Shown: positions 1 to 8,543, counted from the first letter of the stretch. The stretch: DNA of 64,000 nucleotides from Argonema antarcticum A004/B2 (GCF_023333585.1 NZ_JAIQZN010000029.1:1-64000); one strand, 5' to 3'. Notes: generated by a model from the sequence alone, not told the origin. Numbers and translations are program-made.

Positions 1-352
1 GTCTCTTTTTACTCTTGCTTAGCCTTTTTTTCTCCGTAATTTCCGATTGTGACAGTTGCGGGTGCGGAATGTGGGTTATAGATGGTCCGGGTTCAACGGC
101 ATCGGTGTCTAAATAATCTCGATGGTTGGATACAAACAATCTTCCATATACACTGGGACCTGCGATATGACGGATCTGACCACGGTCAACCCAGAAAATC
201 CTACCATCACCCGGATTTCTAACTAGCAGACCGTTTAAATCTGGGCGATTGCGTTGGAATGACTGAGCATTAACGCTTTTATGAAAAGTGCTTTCAGTTG
301 TAGCAAGGAGGAGAACAGACGAGAGGAAAAAGAATGGAATTAACTTGTTCAT
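1..352 (-). CDS. Secreted protein, 3' end beyond window
   Basis: The frame is open on the minus strand from an ATG at 352 to the window edge (at least 117 codons, no stop). Residues 1 to about 30 form a signal peptide: MNKL, a hydrophobic stretch FFFLSSVLLLA, then a likely cleavage near VNAQS. The mature part contains GDGRIFWVDRGQIRHIAG, which resembles a short repeat found in cyanobacterial exported proteins (seen motif; family link is from memory). The visible C-terminal end is Pro-, Ser- and Lys-rich. No function can be assigned. Too little is visible to tell whether the protein ends soon after the edge. Confidence 0.6.
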   Translation of the reverse strand, partial: MNKLIPFFFLSSVLLLATTESTFHKSVNAQSFQRNRPDLNGLLVRNPGDGRIFWVDRGQIRHIAGPSVYGRLFVSNHRDYLDTDAVEPGPSITHIPHPQLSQSEITEKKRLSKSKKR

Positions 353-563
353 ATTGACAAAGTGAAGTAATAGCTGTTGGCTATATCAATTCTGTATTGT
401 GGCTGACGCTCCAAATACACCTATCGATAATTCGGTAAGTAATTTAACCAACTTGATACTACTTATCATGTCAACCGATCGCAGCTTTGGCAAGTCGGAA
501 AAAAGCGGATAAAGTCGGAAAAAAACGGGTTATACTAAAATAGTGTTGTATTCAGATATACTG

Positions 564-1115
564 ATGGATACCCAAGATGTCTTAAACTCTATTGATGAGC
601 TAGTGTTTGCCAAGACAGGCAAACACCTCGACAACCTGCAATTAGCAATCCTCAAGGGAGTCTTGAATCATCGGAAATACTCGCAAATCGCGGAAGAGTA
701 TCACTGTAGCCAGGGTCATATAAGGGATACTAGCTATCAGTTATGGCAGATACTATCAAGTGCGCTGGGCGAAGACGTTAACAAATCAAACTTTCGGGCT
801 ACAGTAGAAAGATGGAAAGTAGTAAACTTCTCAAATTCTGGAAATCCTGTCCAAATTGGGCATATTAATTTTTGTAGTAATCCTGCACAAGAATCTGAAT
901 CATTTTCGTCAGAGCGATCGCAATCAGAAAATAACAGCAATAATAATGTCAAAAAATATCCAAATTATCAAAAACTTTTAGAAGAAGCTGAACGCAAAGC
1001 TAAGCGAGAAGCAGTACCAAAATTGGCAAAACTAGGTTTGAGTGCCGAACAAATTGCAGAATCTTTAGAACTGTCGTTAGCAGAAGTGAATCAGGCAATT
1101 CAGGCTGGAAAATAG
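564..1115 (+). CDS. Stand-alone vMAP-type HTH protein
   Basis: The N-terminal 90 residues (LVFAKTGKHLDNLQLAILKG, then YSQIAEEYHCSQGHIRD and ALGEDVNKSNFRATVER) match the helix-turn-helix domain that heads vWA-MoxR-associated and STAND NTPase proteins in cyanobacteria. Here it is not fused to an NTPase or effector. After an Asn/Ser-rich linker, residues 135-183 form a charged segment with LGLSAEQIAESLELSLAEV, like C-terminal tails of Rpn-type nucleases. An upstream in-frame GTG at 543 would add seven residues; the ATG at 564 is preferred because MDTQDVLNSIDELVF fits the domain start. It may be an adaptor or repressor, but this is inference. Confidence 0.65.
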   Translation: MDTQDVLNSIDELVFAKTGKHLDNLQLAILKGVLNHRKYSQIAEEYHCSQGHIRDTSYQLWQILSSALGEDVNKSNFRATVERWKVVNFSNSGNPVQIGHINFCSNPAQESESFSSERSQSENNSNNNVKKYPNYQKLLEEAERKAKREAVPKLAKLGLSAEQIAESLELSLAEVNQAIQAGK

Positions 1116-1182
1116 CGATCGCACCTTTTCATTTCCCCCAGATCTCGCTACAATCAAATTAATTCGTCTCTTACCCAGAACT

Positions 1183-1473
1183 ATGTCAACTTCCATCGAG
1201 AGTAGCCAAACAACCAAAATTGAAATAACCCTTACTCAAGCACAAAAACAAACCCTAGAAAAAGCCGCTTCTATTAGGTGTCTAAGTCTGGACGAGTATT
1301 TGCTGGAAGCAGCTTTGAATCTAGCAGAAGAACAACCCCTACAGCCGGAGTCGATCGTTCTTTCCGATAAAGACTGGCAAATTGTTACCACAGCAATTGA
1401 AAATCCACCAAAACTCAACCCTAGTCTGAAAGCAGCAATCAAAAGATACAAAGAAGAATATCAACAGAAATAA
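1183..1473 (+). CDS. DUF1778-like (TacA-type) antitoxin, orphan
   Basis: The 96-aa protein has the DUF1778 layout: an N-terminal ribbon-helix-helix (IEITLTQAQKQTLEKAASIR, then LSLDEYLLEAALNLAEE) for DNA binding, and a C-terminal tail (LSDKDWQIVTTAIENPPKLN) that in characterised TacAT pairs wraps the GNAT toxin. The usual partner is an acetyltransferase gene immediately downstream. Here the next reading frame is only 21 codons and the next real gene is on the other strand. The antitoxin therefore appears to have lost, or never had, its toxin. The one GNAT gene in the window (7127-7642) belongs to a different, YhbS-like group. Confidence 0.75.
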   Translation: MSTSIESSQTTKIEITLTQAQKQTLEKAASIRCLSLDEYLLEAALNLAEEQPLQPESIVLSDKDWQIVTTAIENPPKLNPSLKAAIKRYKEEYQQK

Positions 1474-1538
1474 GCAATGCAATGGATCTAACTCAACCTC
1501 AAAAATCAGTTTTCCCCGTTCCTCAAAGCGTCCCAAAA

Positions 1539-1883
1539 TCATATTAACCCACAATAACCATCTTCATTCAGGCGAAAAGCGGTTAATCTGACTGTACCAT
1601 TAGACGGATAATGAAGGTTTACTTTTTGCATCAAACCATCAAACTTTTCATCCAGCAAATAGTTACCCGTTTCTGCATCAATAGCGATAAACCAATTGTA
1701 ATGAGTTGACATTAATTGTGGACGAATTTGCTCAAAAATTTGGCGACAATGCTTACCTAATTTTTCCCTTTGGGCGATGCGTCTAGCGCGACTTTCTGGA
1801 CTACTCTGCCGATCGGGAAAAATACGACCTCGGCGAACTTGGCGTTTCTGGGTTGATTCTGTCATCGGAGGAAAGGAACGCAT
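1539..1883 (-). CDS. Small conserved cyanobacterial protein, unknown function
   Basis: A 114-aa basic protein. Residues 40-110 contain EQIRPQLMSTHYNWFIAIDAETGNYLLDE and RLTAFRLNEDGYCG, a pattern I recall from many short cyanobacterial hypotheticals (THYNWFIAIE...GDYFID...FRLNETG). An internal ATG at 1865 (MTESTQ) is an alternative start. No signal peptide or membrane segment is seen. It converges on the antitoxin gene with 65 bp between the stops. Function unknown. Confidence 0.6.
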   Translation of the reverse strand: MRSFPPMTESTQKRQVRRGRIFPDRQSSPESRARRIAQREKLGKHCRQIFEQIRPQLMSTHYNWFIAIDAETGNYLLDEKFDGLMQKVNLHYPSNGTVRLTAFRLNEDGYCGLI

Positions 1884-2286
1884 GGATTTGGAGATATTCT
1901 TATTGTATACCGCAGAAAGCCTTTTTTTGGCAACAGTTTGGATTGGAAACGCGGTTTTCTCGCCTAAAATGTAAAACTATCGGAAATGCGGGTTGATGAA
2001 AGAAAGCATATTTTTGGTTTTCGCGTAGGTTCAGTTTACTATATCGTTTGGTTTGACCGAGATCGTAGTGTTTGTCCAGAATGATAAATGAGACTCAAAC
2101 CGAGTCACAGTAAGAAAAAGCCTAAATCGACATCAAAATATTTTGATAACTGGGTTTGAGCCTATTTCAAAGTCAGCTATTGTTTAAGTTCCAATAGAAT
2201 CTCCGTCTGGTCTAAAGGATTAGATAAAATAGCGATACGCGCAGGCTACGCCAACGCACTTTCAGGGAAAGGAAATGCGATCGCAC
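1884..2286. other. Gene-poor spacer
   Basis: This stretch separates two minus-strand genes. Apart from a decayed gene tail near 1986-2084 on the plus strand, only AT-rich sequence and a HIP1-containing segment near 2270 are seen. No convincing promoter or terminator was recognised. Confidence 0.4.
1986..2084 (+). pseudogene. Possible C-terminal gene remnant
   Basis: A 32-codon frame reads IFGFRVGSVYYIVWFDRDRS before its stop. This resembles the conserved C-terminal end (GFR-x-FYxxWFDPNH) of a bacterial uncharacterised protein family, but nothing upstream in frame continues it. I read it as the tail of a deleted gene. The similarity is from memory and the piece is short, so confidence is low. 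Confidence 0.3.
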
Positions 2287-2922
2287 TCATTCCCCTTCAT
2301 TTTTTTCTGAATCTTCTGTCTCTTCTTCTGACTCCCCAGCCTCAAAATCAACCCGATCGTAAATATCTGCCAGAGATACTTCTACTTGGAAAGAACTAAA
2401 AACTAGCGCCGCATCTTCTTCATCGTAAACAGAATAAGACCATCGCTTATTTGCTTGCTTAGAATACTGTTCGATCGACATCTGCGTTTGGTCGAGCAAA
2501 ATATATTCTTGAAAAGTTGGAATTGTTCGATAAAACCCAAACTTATCAGTGCGATCGTAACCTTTAGTCGATTTCGATAAAACTTCAATAATCACTTGAG
2601 GATTGATAATTGTATCCTTGCGATTATTGTAATATTCAGGTTGACCTGCAATTACCATCACATCAGGATAGGTAAAGCGTTTGATTCTAGGTATCCACAA
2701 CCGCACATCACCGATGAATACTCGGTAATTCTTTCCTTTTTGAGCAAGACTTAACGCGATGTAAATATTTCCAGCAATTTGATTGTGATTTGTAGTTCCA
2801 CCCGTCATTGGTACTATCTCCCCATCGTGATATTCACTTTTGTATTCGGCTGTCTCTTCCAGTGCCAAATATTCCTCTGGCGTGTAGTAGCGCTGTTCTG
2901 TTACTTGTAGAGTAGCTGTCAT
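2287..2922 (-). CDS. Uma2 family endonuclease-like protein
   Basis: A 211-aa Uma2 (DUF820) protein, a PD-(D/E)XK-fold family greatly expanded in cyanobacteria. Visible family marks are YTPEEYLALEE at the start, EYHDGEIVPMTGGTTNHN, FIGDVRLWIP, TYPDVMVIAG and PQVIIEVLSKST, with the acidic residues of the nuclease-like core (the Asp in YPDV, the Glu in IEVLS). The Glu-rich tail EEETEDSEKNEGE is unremarkable. The ATG at 2922 (MTATLQV) is preferred over an upstream in-frame start at 3039 because the family begins just before YTPEEYL. Its biological role is unknown for nearly all members. Confidence 0.85.
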   Translation of the reverse strand: MTATLQVTEQRYYTPEEYLALEETAEYKSEYHDGEIVPMTGGTTNHNQIAGNIYIALSLAQKGKNYRVFIGDVRLWIPRIKRFTYPDVMVIAGQPEYYNNRKDTIINPQVIIEVLSKSTKGYDRTDKFGFYRTIPTFQEYILLDQTQMSIEQYSKQANKRWSYSVYDEEDAALVFSSFQVEVSLADIYDRVDFEAGESEEETEDSEKNEGE

Positions 2923-3042
2923 GGTTATTTTTCCCAAACTTAACTCTTGAATTGTGTCTATTTTAACATGAGGAAAAAGAGCAGAGCGATCGGGCCTTCG
3001 CTGGCTCGATACAGCAGATTGCAGGTTTATCAAGTACACCCC

Positions 3043-3057
3043 AGAAACCCGGTTTCT
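3043..3057. repeat. AGAAACCnGGTTTCT palindrome
   Basis: Short palindrome AGAAACCCGGTTTCT in the spacer between the Uma2 and methyltransferase genes. The same core recurs in intergenic DNA throughout the window. The rest of this spacer shows nothing recognisable. Confidence 0.6.
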
Positions 3058-3228
3058 CTGTACCTCACTTACCTGAAAAGTGTTGGCAAAATGCTCTAGC
3101 TCGGTAAACTGCTTGTACTAGCAGTAAAATTACTGTCAAAATGAACAGAACAATCAATTTTTATGCCGATCTGCCTCTGCGAATAAGGCTAGTATAGATT
3201 GTAGGCGTTGTCGATTTCTAAACTAAAA

Positions 3229-3891
3229 ATGTCAGCAAATACTCTTGGCTTTGACACTCAATTCTATAATTACCTGTTATCCGCGTCTTTGCGGGAGGCA
3301 GACGTACTGCGGCGTCTGCGAGACGAGACCACCTCTCATCCCCGCGCCGTAATGCAGCTAGCGCCAGAACAAGGTCAGTTCTTGGCGCTGCTGGTTCAGC
3401 TGATCGGAGCAAAGAAAACTCTGGAAGTCGGCGTCTTTACTGGTTATAGTTCGCTTTGGGTGGCTCTGGCACTTCCAGCAGATGGTAAGATGATCGCTTG
3501 CGATGTTAGTGAGGAATACACTTCTGTAGCTCGTCGCTATTGGCAAGAAGCTGGAGTGGCAAACAAGATCGATCTGCGAATAGCGCCAGCACTGGAAACG
3601 TTGGATCGATTATTGGCAGACGGACAGGCATCCACGTTTGATTTTGCTTTTATCGATGCGGATAAAGGGAATTACGAGGGTTATTATGAGCGATCGCTCC
3701 AACTTGTCCGTCCCGGTGGTTTGATCGCAGTTGATAATGTGTTGTGGTACAAACAAGTCGCCTACCCTGAAAGTCAAGATAACATTACCCAAGTTATCAG
3801 AGCTTTCAATGAAAAATTGCATCGCGATGAACGAGTTTTCCTCAGTCTTGTTCCCATAGGAGATGGATTGACTCTAGCTCTTAAGCGGTAA
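3229..3891 (+). CDS. Class I SAM-dependent O-methyltransferase (CCoAOMT-like)
   Basis: A 220-aa member of the cation-dependent O-methyltransferase family (caffeoyl-CoA OMT-like). The SAM-binding motif I is KTLEVGVFTGYSSLWVALAL, with ACDVSEEYTSVARRYWQEAG as motif II. FDFAFIDADKGNYEGYYE carries the metal- and substrate-binding Asp residues, and GGLIAVDNVLWYKQV follows. Length matches the family. An upstream TTG at 3208 is in frame, but the ATG at 3229 (MSANTLGF) is the better start. Relatives methylate catechol-type hydroxyls; the substrate here is unknown. It stands alone, followed by an imperfect inverted repeat. Confidence 0.9.
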   Translation: MSANTLGFDTQFYNYLLSASLREADVLRRLRDETTSHPRAVMQLAPEQGQFLALLVQLIGAKKTLEVGVFTGYSSLWVALALPADGKMIACDVSEEYTSVARRYWQEAGVANKIDLRIAPALETLDRLLADGQASTFDFAFIDADKGNYEGYYERSLQLVRPGGLIAVDNVLWYKQVAYPESQDNITQVIRAFNEKLHRDERVFLSLVPIGDGLTLALKR

Positions 3892-3911
3892 CAAAATCGG
3901 CGTAGGATATT

Positions 3912-3977
3912 GTAGGGGCGAGTTTAGCTAAAAATTACCGCTTCAAACGAAAATGGTAACAAAAAATCAGCCCCTAC
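3912..3977. repeat. Inverted repeat between convergent genes
   Basis: GTAGGGGC at 3912 pairs with GCCCCTAC at 3970, between the plus-strand methyltransferase and the minus-strand gene at 4001. It could act as a bidirectional terminator, but the 50-nt loop makes this weak. Confidence 0.35.
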
Positions 3978-4000
3978 CAAGCCTATTTCAATCGGTTTAA

Positions 4001-4285
4001 TTATTGGTAATACTGCTGCTCAATCCACATCCGCATTTCGGCGTCGGAGGCAACGCAGGTAGAGCGACCTGTAGCTGGATCGTAGGCGTGCCACTCCGTA
4101 TTACCGCTGCGATCGCTCTTTTGCCAAACCCGCAGATCTTTCCCACTCACAATACCTTTGACTAGACTCTGCCAAAATTTATTAAGAAATGCGAATTTGT
4201 GTGGCGTATATTCTTTCAAATTAGTCTCAGTATTATCCCTTAATTCCCGTTGTTGGTTATCTAAAGAAGCTGTAGCTAATTTCAT
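4001..4285 (-). CDS. Small conserved protein, unknown function
   Basis: A 94-aa soluble protein with no recognised domain. The centre reads FLNKFWQSLVKGIVSGKDLRVWQ, and the C-terminal half (EWHAYDPATGRSTCVASDAEMRMWIEQQYY) has the look of a compact cyanobacterial hypothetical. The start is well supported by an AGGAG Shine-Dalgarno 7 nt upstream of the ATG. It is convergent with the methyltransferase and divergent from the LysR gene. Confidence 0.6.
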   Translation of the reverse strand: MKLATASLDNQQRELRDNTETNLKEYTPHKFAFLNKFWQSLVKGIVSGKDLRVWQKSDRSGNTEWHAYDPATGRSTCVASDAEMRMWIEQQYYQ

Positions 4286-4469
4286 ATAAATCTCCTGATA
4301 AGTAAGAGGGAATTTATCACCTTAATTTCACTGTAACGGTATCTAAATCGATCGACCATACACAAATCGCATGGCTTGTATGAATAAAATAGATAGATAG
4401 GAAGGCTAAAATAATTTGGCGGCTTTTGCGATCGCGCAGAAACCGCTTGTATTCCAGGAGGAAAGAAAC

Positions 4470-5360
4470 ATGAAGCTTTCCCAGCTTCGTGCTTTAGTCG
4501 CGGTGGCAGACTACGGCAATTTCAGCGAAGCAGCACTGCACATGGAGATATCCCAGTCGGCAGTCAGTCATGCGATCGCGTCTCTGGAGGAAGATTTGGG
4601 CGTGGTATTGCTTTCTAGGGGGCGTCACGGGGCGCATCTCACCCCTGTAGGGGAGCTAATCACCGCTCATGCGCGGCAAGTGCAGCGGCTTTTGGAGGCG
4701 ATTCGGAAAGAAGCGAACTTAGAAAAAGGCTTAGAAGGCGGCATTGTGAGGATTGCCTCGTTTCGTAGCGTGGCGACTCATATCCTACCAACTGCGATCG
4801 CGCGATTTCGCAACAGCTTCCCCAATATCACCGTCACTATTACAGAGAATGACGCTTTCACAAATATCGAACAAGCTTTGCGCGAAGGTTATGCCGACAT
4901 TGGTTTCACCTATTTACCTGCAACAGATGAATTTGAAACTTGGGAAATCTTGCGAGATGATTACATTCTGCTTCTACCACCAACAACTCACCTGAGAAAT
5001 GCCCAGATTACCTGGAAAGAATTAGCCACCTATCCACTGATCGTAAGTTGCTTGACTCCCTGCAATGAGTGGGTTCGCAAATATTTGTCCATCGCCGAAT
5101 TTCCCCTCAATATTGCTTATGAAATCAAGGAAGATTCAACCATTGTCAGCATGGTTTCACAAGGTTTGGGGGCGGGTATTATGCCTCGTCTTGCTGCCGA
5201 ACCCGTACCGCCAGGAGTGCAGGTGTGCAGTTTGCCATCTCATCTGGAAAGGGTAATTGGCGTAGCGCTTTTAGCAAATGCACTTCATGCTCCAGCGGTT
5301 TATGCGTTTCTCGATGCGATTAGGAATACGGGCAGATTTGCCGTGAAAACGGCAGTTTGA
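4470..5360 (+). CDS. LysR-family transcriptional regulator
   Basis: A 296-aa LysR regulator of standard length. Residues 1-60 form the winged HTH (LSQLRALVAVADYGNFSEAA, then ISQSAVSHAIASLEEDLGVVLLSR). The rest is the periplasmic-binding-protein-like effector domain (IVRIASFRSVATHILPTAIARF, DIGFTYLP, GLGAGIMPRLAAE). The start at 4470 is set by an AGGAGG Shine-Dalgarno at 4456-4461; an open frame upstream to 4416 is not needed. No obvious target is adjacent: the flanking genes are a small hypothetical (divergent) and the DUF5131 gene (convergent). Inducer unknown. Confidence 0.92.
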   Translation: MKLSQLRALVAVADYGNFSEAALHMEISQSAVSHAIASLEEDLGVVLLSRGRHGAHLTPVGELITAHARQVQRLLEAIRKEANLEKGLEGGIVRIASFRSVATHILPTAIARFRNSFPNITVTITENDAFTNIEQALREGYADIGFTYLPATDEFETWEILRDDYILLLPPTTHLRNAQITWKELATYPLIVSCLTPCNEWVRKYLSIAEFPLNIAYEIKEDSTIVSMVSQGLGAGIMPRLAAEPVPPGVQVCSLPSHLERVIGVALLANALHAPAVYAFLDAIRNTGRFAVKTAV

Positions 5361-5398
5361 ATTCAGATGTTTAGATATTCCTGAGCCGAAACTAAAGT

Positions 5399-6184
5399 TT
5401 ACGTGAGAATCATTTGCGGTGGTTCAGGGCTGCTAGACCCCTGAAAGTGTTTCGTAGAATTCCCCAACATTTGCTGAGTGACAGGCATTTCATCCCATGT
5501 CCGATCTTCGAGTAATCGCCCAGCCTTCTTTTTATTAGTTCCGCCCCATTGTTTAAAAAAGAAGGGTACTTCAGCCCTTTGACACCGATCCCGGATATCG
5601 ATAACCCATGATGGATCTATATGTCTGGCTTTAGGGCCAGATTCACCACCTACAATAACCCAATCTATTCCTGCCAAATTGAGATCGTGTAATGGCCCTA
5701 AGAGTGGTTCAAGAGAGAGAAACTTAATTTTTGCTCCAGTTTGGCGGAGGTGATCGATCCGAAATATGTAGTTCTGATTTTCTACACTCACGCCCATCCA
5801 AATATTAGGCATCCAAGGTAGTTCATTACTAAGTTCTAAAAGTCGATTTGACCTTTTAGTTAGAATTTGAAAATGATGCCAATGTGCTTTTTGCATGACA
5901 TCAAAAACTTTTCTAATAAACTCAGTTGGCACATCCTTATGGAATAAATCACTCATGGAATTTACAAATATAGTTCTTGGCTTCTTCCAATGCAGTGGCA
6001 GATCCAATATCTGTTCGTGCAAAGTGACTTTAAAACCATTTTTGTAATTCGGTTGTCCCATCGCTTGAAGACGTATCGCCATTCTTTCAGCGTAACAGTT
6101 ACTGCACCCAGGACTAATTTTTGTACAGCCTGTTAGTGGATTCCAAGTTACTTCTGTCCATTCTATCTGTGATTTTGCGCTCAT
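5399..6184 (-). CDS. Phage Gp37/Gp68-family (DUF5131) protein
   Basis: A 261-aa DUF5131 protein. The Cys cluster near the N terminus ([21 protein letters not shown]-x6-C-x2-C) resembles a modified radical-SAM iron-sulphur motif and is the 'three-Cys motif' that gives its partner TcmP its name. Other family marks are [52 protein letters not shown] and PFFFKQWGG. The start codon follows the TcmP stop codon directly, with GAGGAG inside tcmP as ribosome site, so the two are translationally coupled. The reaction is unknown; the tight pairing argues for a joint job such as nucleic acid or protein modification (inference). Confidence 0.88.
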   Translation of the reverse strand: MSAKSQIEWTEVTWNPLTGCTKISPGCSNCYAERMAIRLQAMGQPNYKNGFKVTLHEQILDLPLHWKKPRTIFVNSMSDLFHKDVPTEFIRKVFDVMQKAHWHHFQILTKRSNRLLELSNELPWMPNIWMGVSVENQNYIFRIDHLRQTGAKIKFLSLEPLLGPLHDLNLAGIDWVIVGGESGPKARHIDPSWVIDIRDRCQRAEVPFFFKQWGGTNKKKAGRLLEDRTWDEMPVTQQMLGNSTKHFQGSSSPEPPQMILT

Positions 6185-7078
6185 TTATTCTCTCCTCAAT
6201 ATGTCTTGTGCGATTTTAATTGCCGTAGGTGAGCCACGTCGATTGCCTGATGCAAAACATAGAAGATATAAAGGGTTATTTTTAGAATTATATAATAGTT
6301 TTGGATGATCTGCTACTCCTGGAAATATAGTTTTTAATCGTCCCACAAAGTACTGCTTTATCGAATCGAAATTGGCAACTTTTACTATGTCTAATTCTTC
6401 GCCGAATAATCCCAGTTGTTTGCGTTCCTCGTAAAACACATTGTACCATTCATTCGTGCCAATTATTATATCTATTTTTTGCCGATATGACTCATTTATT
6501 TGGCCCTTTTTTTTAAGTAATCTATTTAAGGCCACACCTATTGGGAAAAGATACCAAAGGTCAATAGCTTGTGTTTGGGCAATAGCTGCAACTGTATCCC
6601 AAGGAACCTGCATTCCATAAGGATCTAAAAATAGAACAGCCCGCTCGCGCTTCTCAATCCAATTCTGGTTTTGACATATTTGTCTTATAAACATATTGGC
6701 ATCTGAGTTTGATAATGAAATATCCCTGTCTGGAAACTCCAGTTTGATATTTTCTAGTTGTTCAAATCGTTTTTTATCCTTTTCAACAAAAATATATTTT
6801 GTGAATCTCGGCTCAACTTGAAGCGCAATCCGCGCAGAACCTTCTAAATTAGTCTTTGAGTCTTGTTCAACAATTCCAGCAAATAGCGGTAACTCTGATT
6901 GCAGTTCTGATTGCTCATTTTGTTTAAGAGTTAGCCATCCGGTTCCTGCAAAGGCATCTATATACATATACTGCTTAAAATTTTGTTTTCTCATGATTGT
7001 TGTATATGCCACAAGATATTTGCGTATACGTTGCAATTTATCAGTTGTCCAATTACCACCAAACATCGCTAACTCCAT
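6185..7078 (-). CDS. tcmP: Three-Cys-motif partner protein TcmP
   Basis: A 297-aa TcmP protein, recognised by WTTDKLQRIRKYLVAYTTIM, MYIDAFAGTGW (a Rossmann-like loop resembling SAM-binding motif I), KYIFVEKDKKRFEQLE and ERAVLFLDPYGMQVPWDTVAA. The family is defined by proximity to three-Cys-motif (DUF5131) genes, exactly as seen here. The methyltransferase-like fold suggests SAM binding, but the activity is unproven. A second Met at residue 5 (7066) is an alternative start. The flanking GNAT gene is separated by about 50 bp and may be co-transcribed. Confidence 0.88.
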   Translation of the reverse strand: MELAMFGGNWTTDKLQRIRKYLVAYTTIMRKQNFKQYMYIDAFAGTGWLTLKQNEQSELQSELPLFAGIVEQDSKTNLEGSARIALQVEPRFTKYIFVEKDKKRFEQLENIKLEFPDRDISLSNSDANMFIRQICQNQNWIEKRERAVLFLDPYGMQVPWDTVAAIAQTQAIDLWYLFPIGVALNRLLKKKGQINESYRQKIDIIIGTNEWYNVFYEERKQLGLFGEELDIVKVANFDSIKQYFVGRLKTIFPGVADHPKLLYNSKNNPLYLLCFASGNRRGSPTAIKIAQDILRRE

Positions 7079-7126
7079 CCATTAGTTTCAATTTAAAGTA
7101 CCGATTCTTTGTAGCAAAACAATATT

Positions 7127-7642
7127 TCAGACTCCATCAAAATATGCCGGATATCGCACGATTCCGCTAACATCTTTCAACGCATCCGGCATAAGTTCCA
7201 ACACCATAAATGCTTCATCGGGAACTGGGAAGGGTGCTTGCACGCCGAAGTTACTCGCTGTCTGGAAACCAAAACGGCGATAATATTGCGGATGCCCAAG
7301 AACTACGACAATACTATGGCCTAAGTCACGGCATTTAGACAAACCCACTTGCACCAGTTGGGTGCCAATAGCTTGGCGCTGACGCGCAGGTGTCACGGCG
7401 ACGGGTGCGAGTGCGATCGCGCCACTTATCTGTCCTTGTGCTTCAATTGTAATAGGGCTGAACAAAATGTGCCCCAGCACATTCTCATCCTCTTTTGCCA
7501 CTATCGAGAGTTCGGGAAGGAAATTCGGGGAGTTGCGGATCGTTTCTATGAGTTGGGCTTCATTTGTTTGACCAAAAGCATCTGCCACTACTTCCCGAAT
7601 TTTGGCTATATCGTTGTTTGTTTCGCTAGAAAAAGTCAGCAT
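7127..7642 (-). CDS. GNAT N-acetyltransferase (YhbS-like)
   Basis: A 171-aa GNAT enzyme. The acetyl-CoA pyrophosphate loop is VTPARQRQAIGTQLVQVGL (Q/R-x-x-G-x-G/A type), preceded by the beta-4 strand ALAPVAV and followed by GHSIVVVLGHPQYYRRFGFQ. The YYRRFGF motif and the tail FMVLELMPDAL are typical of the YhbS group. Substrate unknown. The gene lies upstream of tcmP on the same strand and diverges from the DUF1648 gene, whose start is 40 bp away. Confidence 0.9.
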   Translation of the reverse strand: MLTFSSETNNDIAKIREVVADAFGQTNEAQLIETIRNSPNFLPELSIVAKEDENVLGHILFSPITIEAQGQISGAIALAPVAVTPARQRQAIGTQLVQVGLSKCRDLGHSIVVVLGHPQYYRRFGFQTASNFGVQAPFPVPDEAFMVLELMPDALKDVSGIVRYPAYFDGV

Positions 7643-7682
7643 AAGATTATTGTTGCATCAATCTAATCATTGGAGCTAAAAT

Positions 7683-8180
7683 ATGACATCAAGACCAGTC
7701 TTAAACATTCCCCGCTCTACCTTAGATACAGCAATAGAAATCGCCGCTGTAGCAGGCATTCTCTTAACTATTATACTCCTCATCACTAAGTGGGCTGCTT
7801 TACCTGATGTTATTCCCATCCATTTTGATATTTCAGGAAAGCCAGATTCCACAGGCAGCAAACTGACTATATTACTATTTCCGGCGCTCAGCATATTGAT
7901 TTATGCGATGCTGACAGTCATAAATCGTTTTCCCCATACGTTTAATTATCCTTGGCCAATTACAGAAGCGAATGCTAACAGGCAATATCAGTTAGCTGTG
8001 GGTTTAATGAGATGGCTGAAACTGGAACTTGTCTGGGAATTTGCTTTTATAGAATGGCAAATTATTCTGGCAGCGTCAGGAAAGGCGTTGGGATTAAATG
8101 TGGCGCTTTTGTTGATAATACTCTTGGTTGTGTTTGGCACTGTGGGGTATTATCTTTGGCAAGCATATCAGAGCCGTTAA
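7683..8180 (+). CDS. DUF1648 membrane protein
   Basis: A 165-aa protein with three or four predicted membrane segments: IAAVAGILLTIILLITKWAA, ILLFPALSILIYAMLTVI, a possible segment near LELVWEFAFIEWQIILAAS, and VALLLIILLVVFGTVGYYLW. The DUF1648 signature is LPDVIPIHFDISGKPDSTGSK, found in SdpI-type immunity and regulator proteins. Bacterial SdpI proteins are longer and act as toxin immunity and autorepressor anchors; this one has only the first part. No toxin gene is adjacent. Function unassigned. Confidence 0.85.
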   Translation: MTSRPVLNIPRSTLDTAIEIAAVAGILLTIILLITKWAALPDVIPIHFDISGKPDSTGSKLTILLFPALSILIYAMLTVINRFPHTFNYPWPITEANANRQYQLAVGLMRWLKLELVWEFAFIEWQIILAASGKALGLNVALLLIILLVVFGTVGYYLWQAYQSR

Positions 8181-8543
8181 GTTTCGAGGCTGGCAGTTTA
8201 AGTGCGAACGGTAGAACCCTTGCCCCTGCCCCCCAACCCCCGACCCGTTGACGAGGAGGAGGGGCAACAGTATTATCCCAAACTAAACGGGCGACACCGC
8301 CCAACGCTACCAAAACTCCCAAAATAGCTCTGAACGCTAAACGACAACAACGTACCAAATCCAGAAATTTTACGTTTTGTTACATAGCTTCTTTTTAGAT
8401 TGCGGATATACTTAGTTAATCATTCTGATGGAACAGAAGGAAAATAGACTTAAGTTAGATGCCATTTTGTAAATCAGGCGACCATACTTTTTCTAAAACT
8501 TAGCTTTACTTACAAAAAGAGAAGACTGATTTAGGAGTTGGGT
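8181..8543. other. Spacer without recognised gene
   Basis: C-rich on the plus strand at 8220-8270 (runs of CCCC), then AT-rich. A minus-strand open frame extends from the DUF1648 3' end to about 8358, but its composition tracks the G-run and it has no start signal. The only clear element is the TAGGAG ribosome site at 8532 for the next gene. Confidence 0.4.

Noticed and set aside
1477-1545. 21-codon frame after the antitoxin as its toxin
   Set aside because: Far too short, with no acetyltransferase motif.
8062-8358. Minus-strand 98-codon frame after the DUF1648 gene
   Set aside because: It overlaps the 3' end of a clear gene, its composition follows a G/C-run, it begins at TTG without a ribosome site, and no family is recognised.
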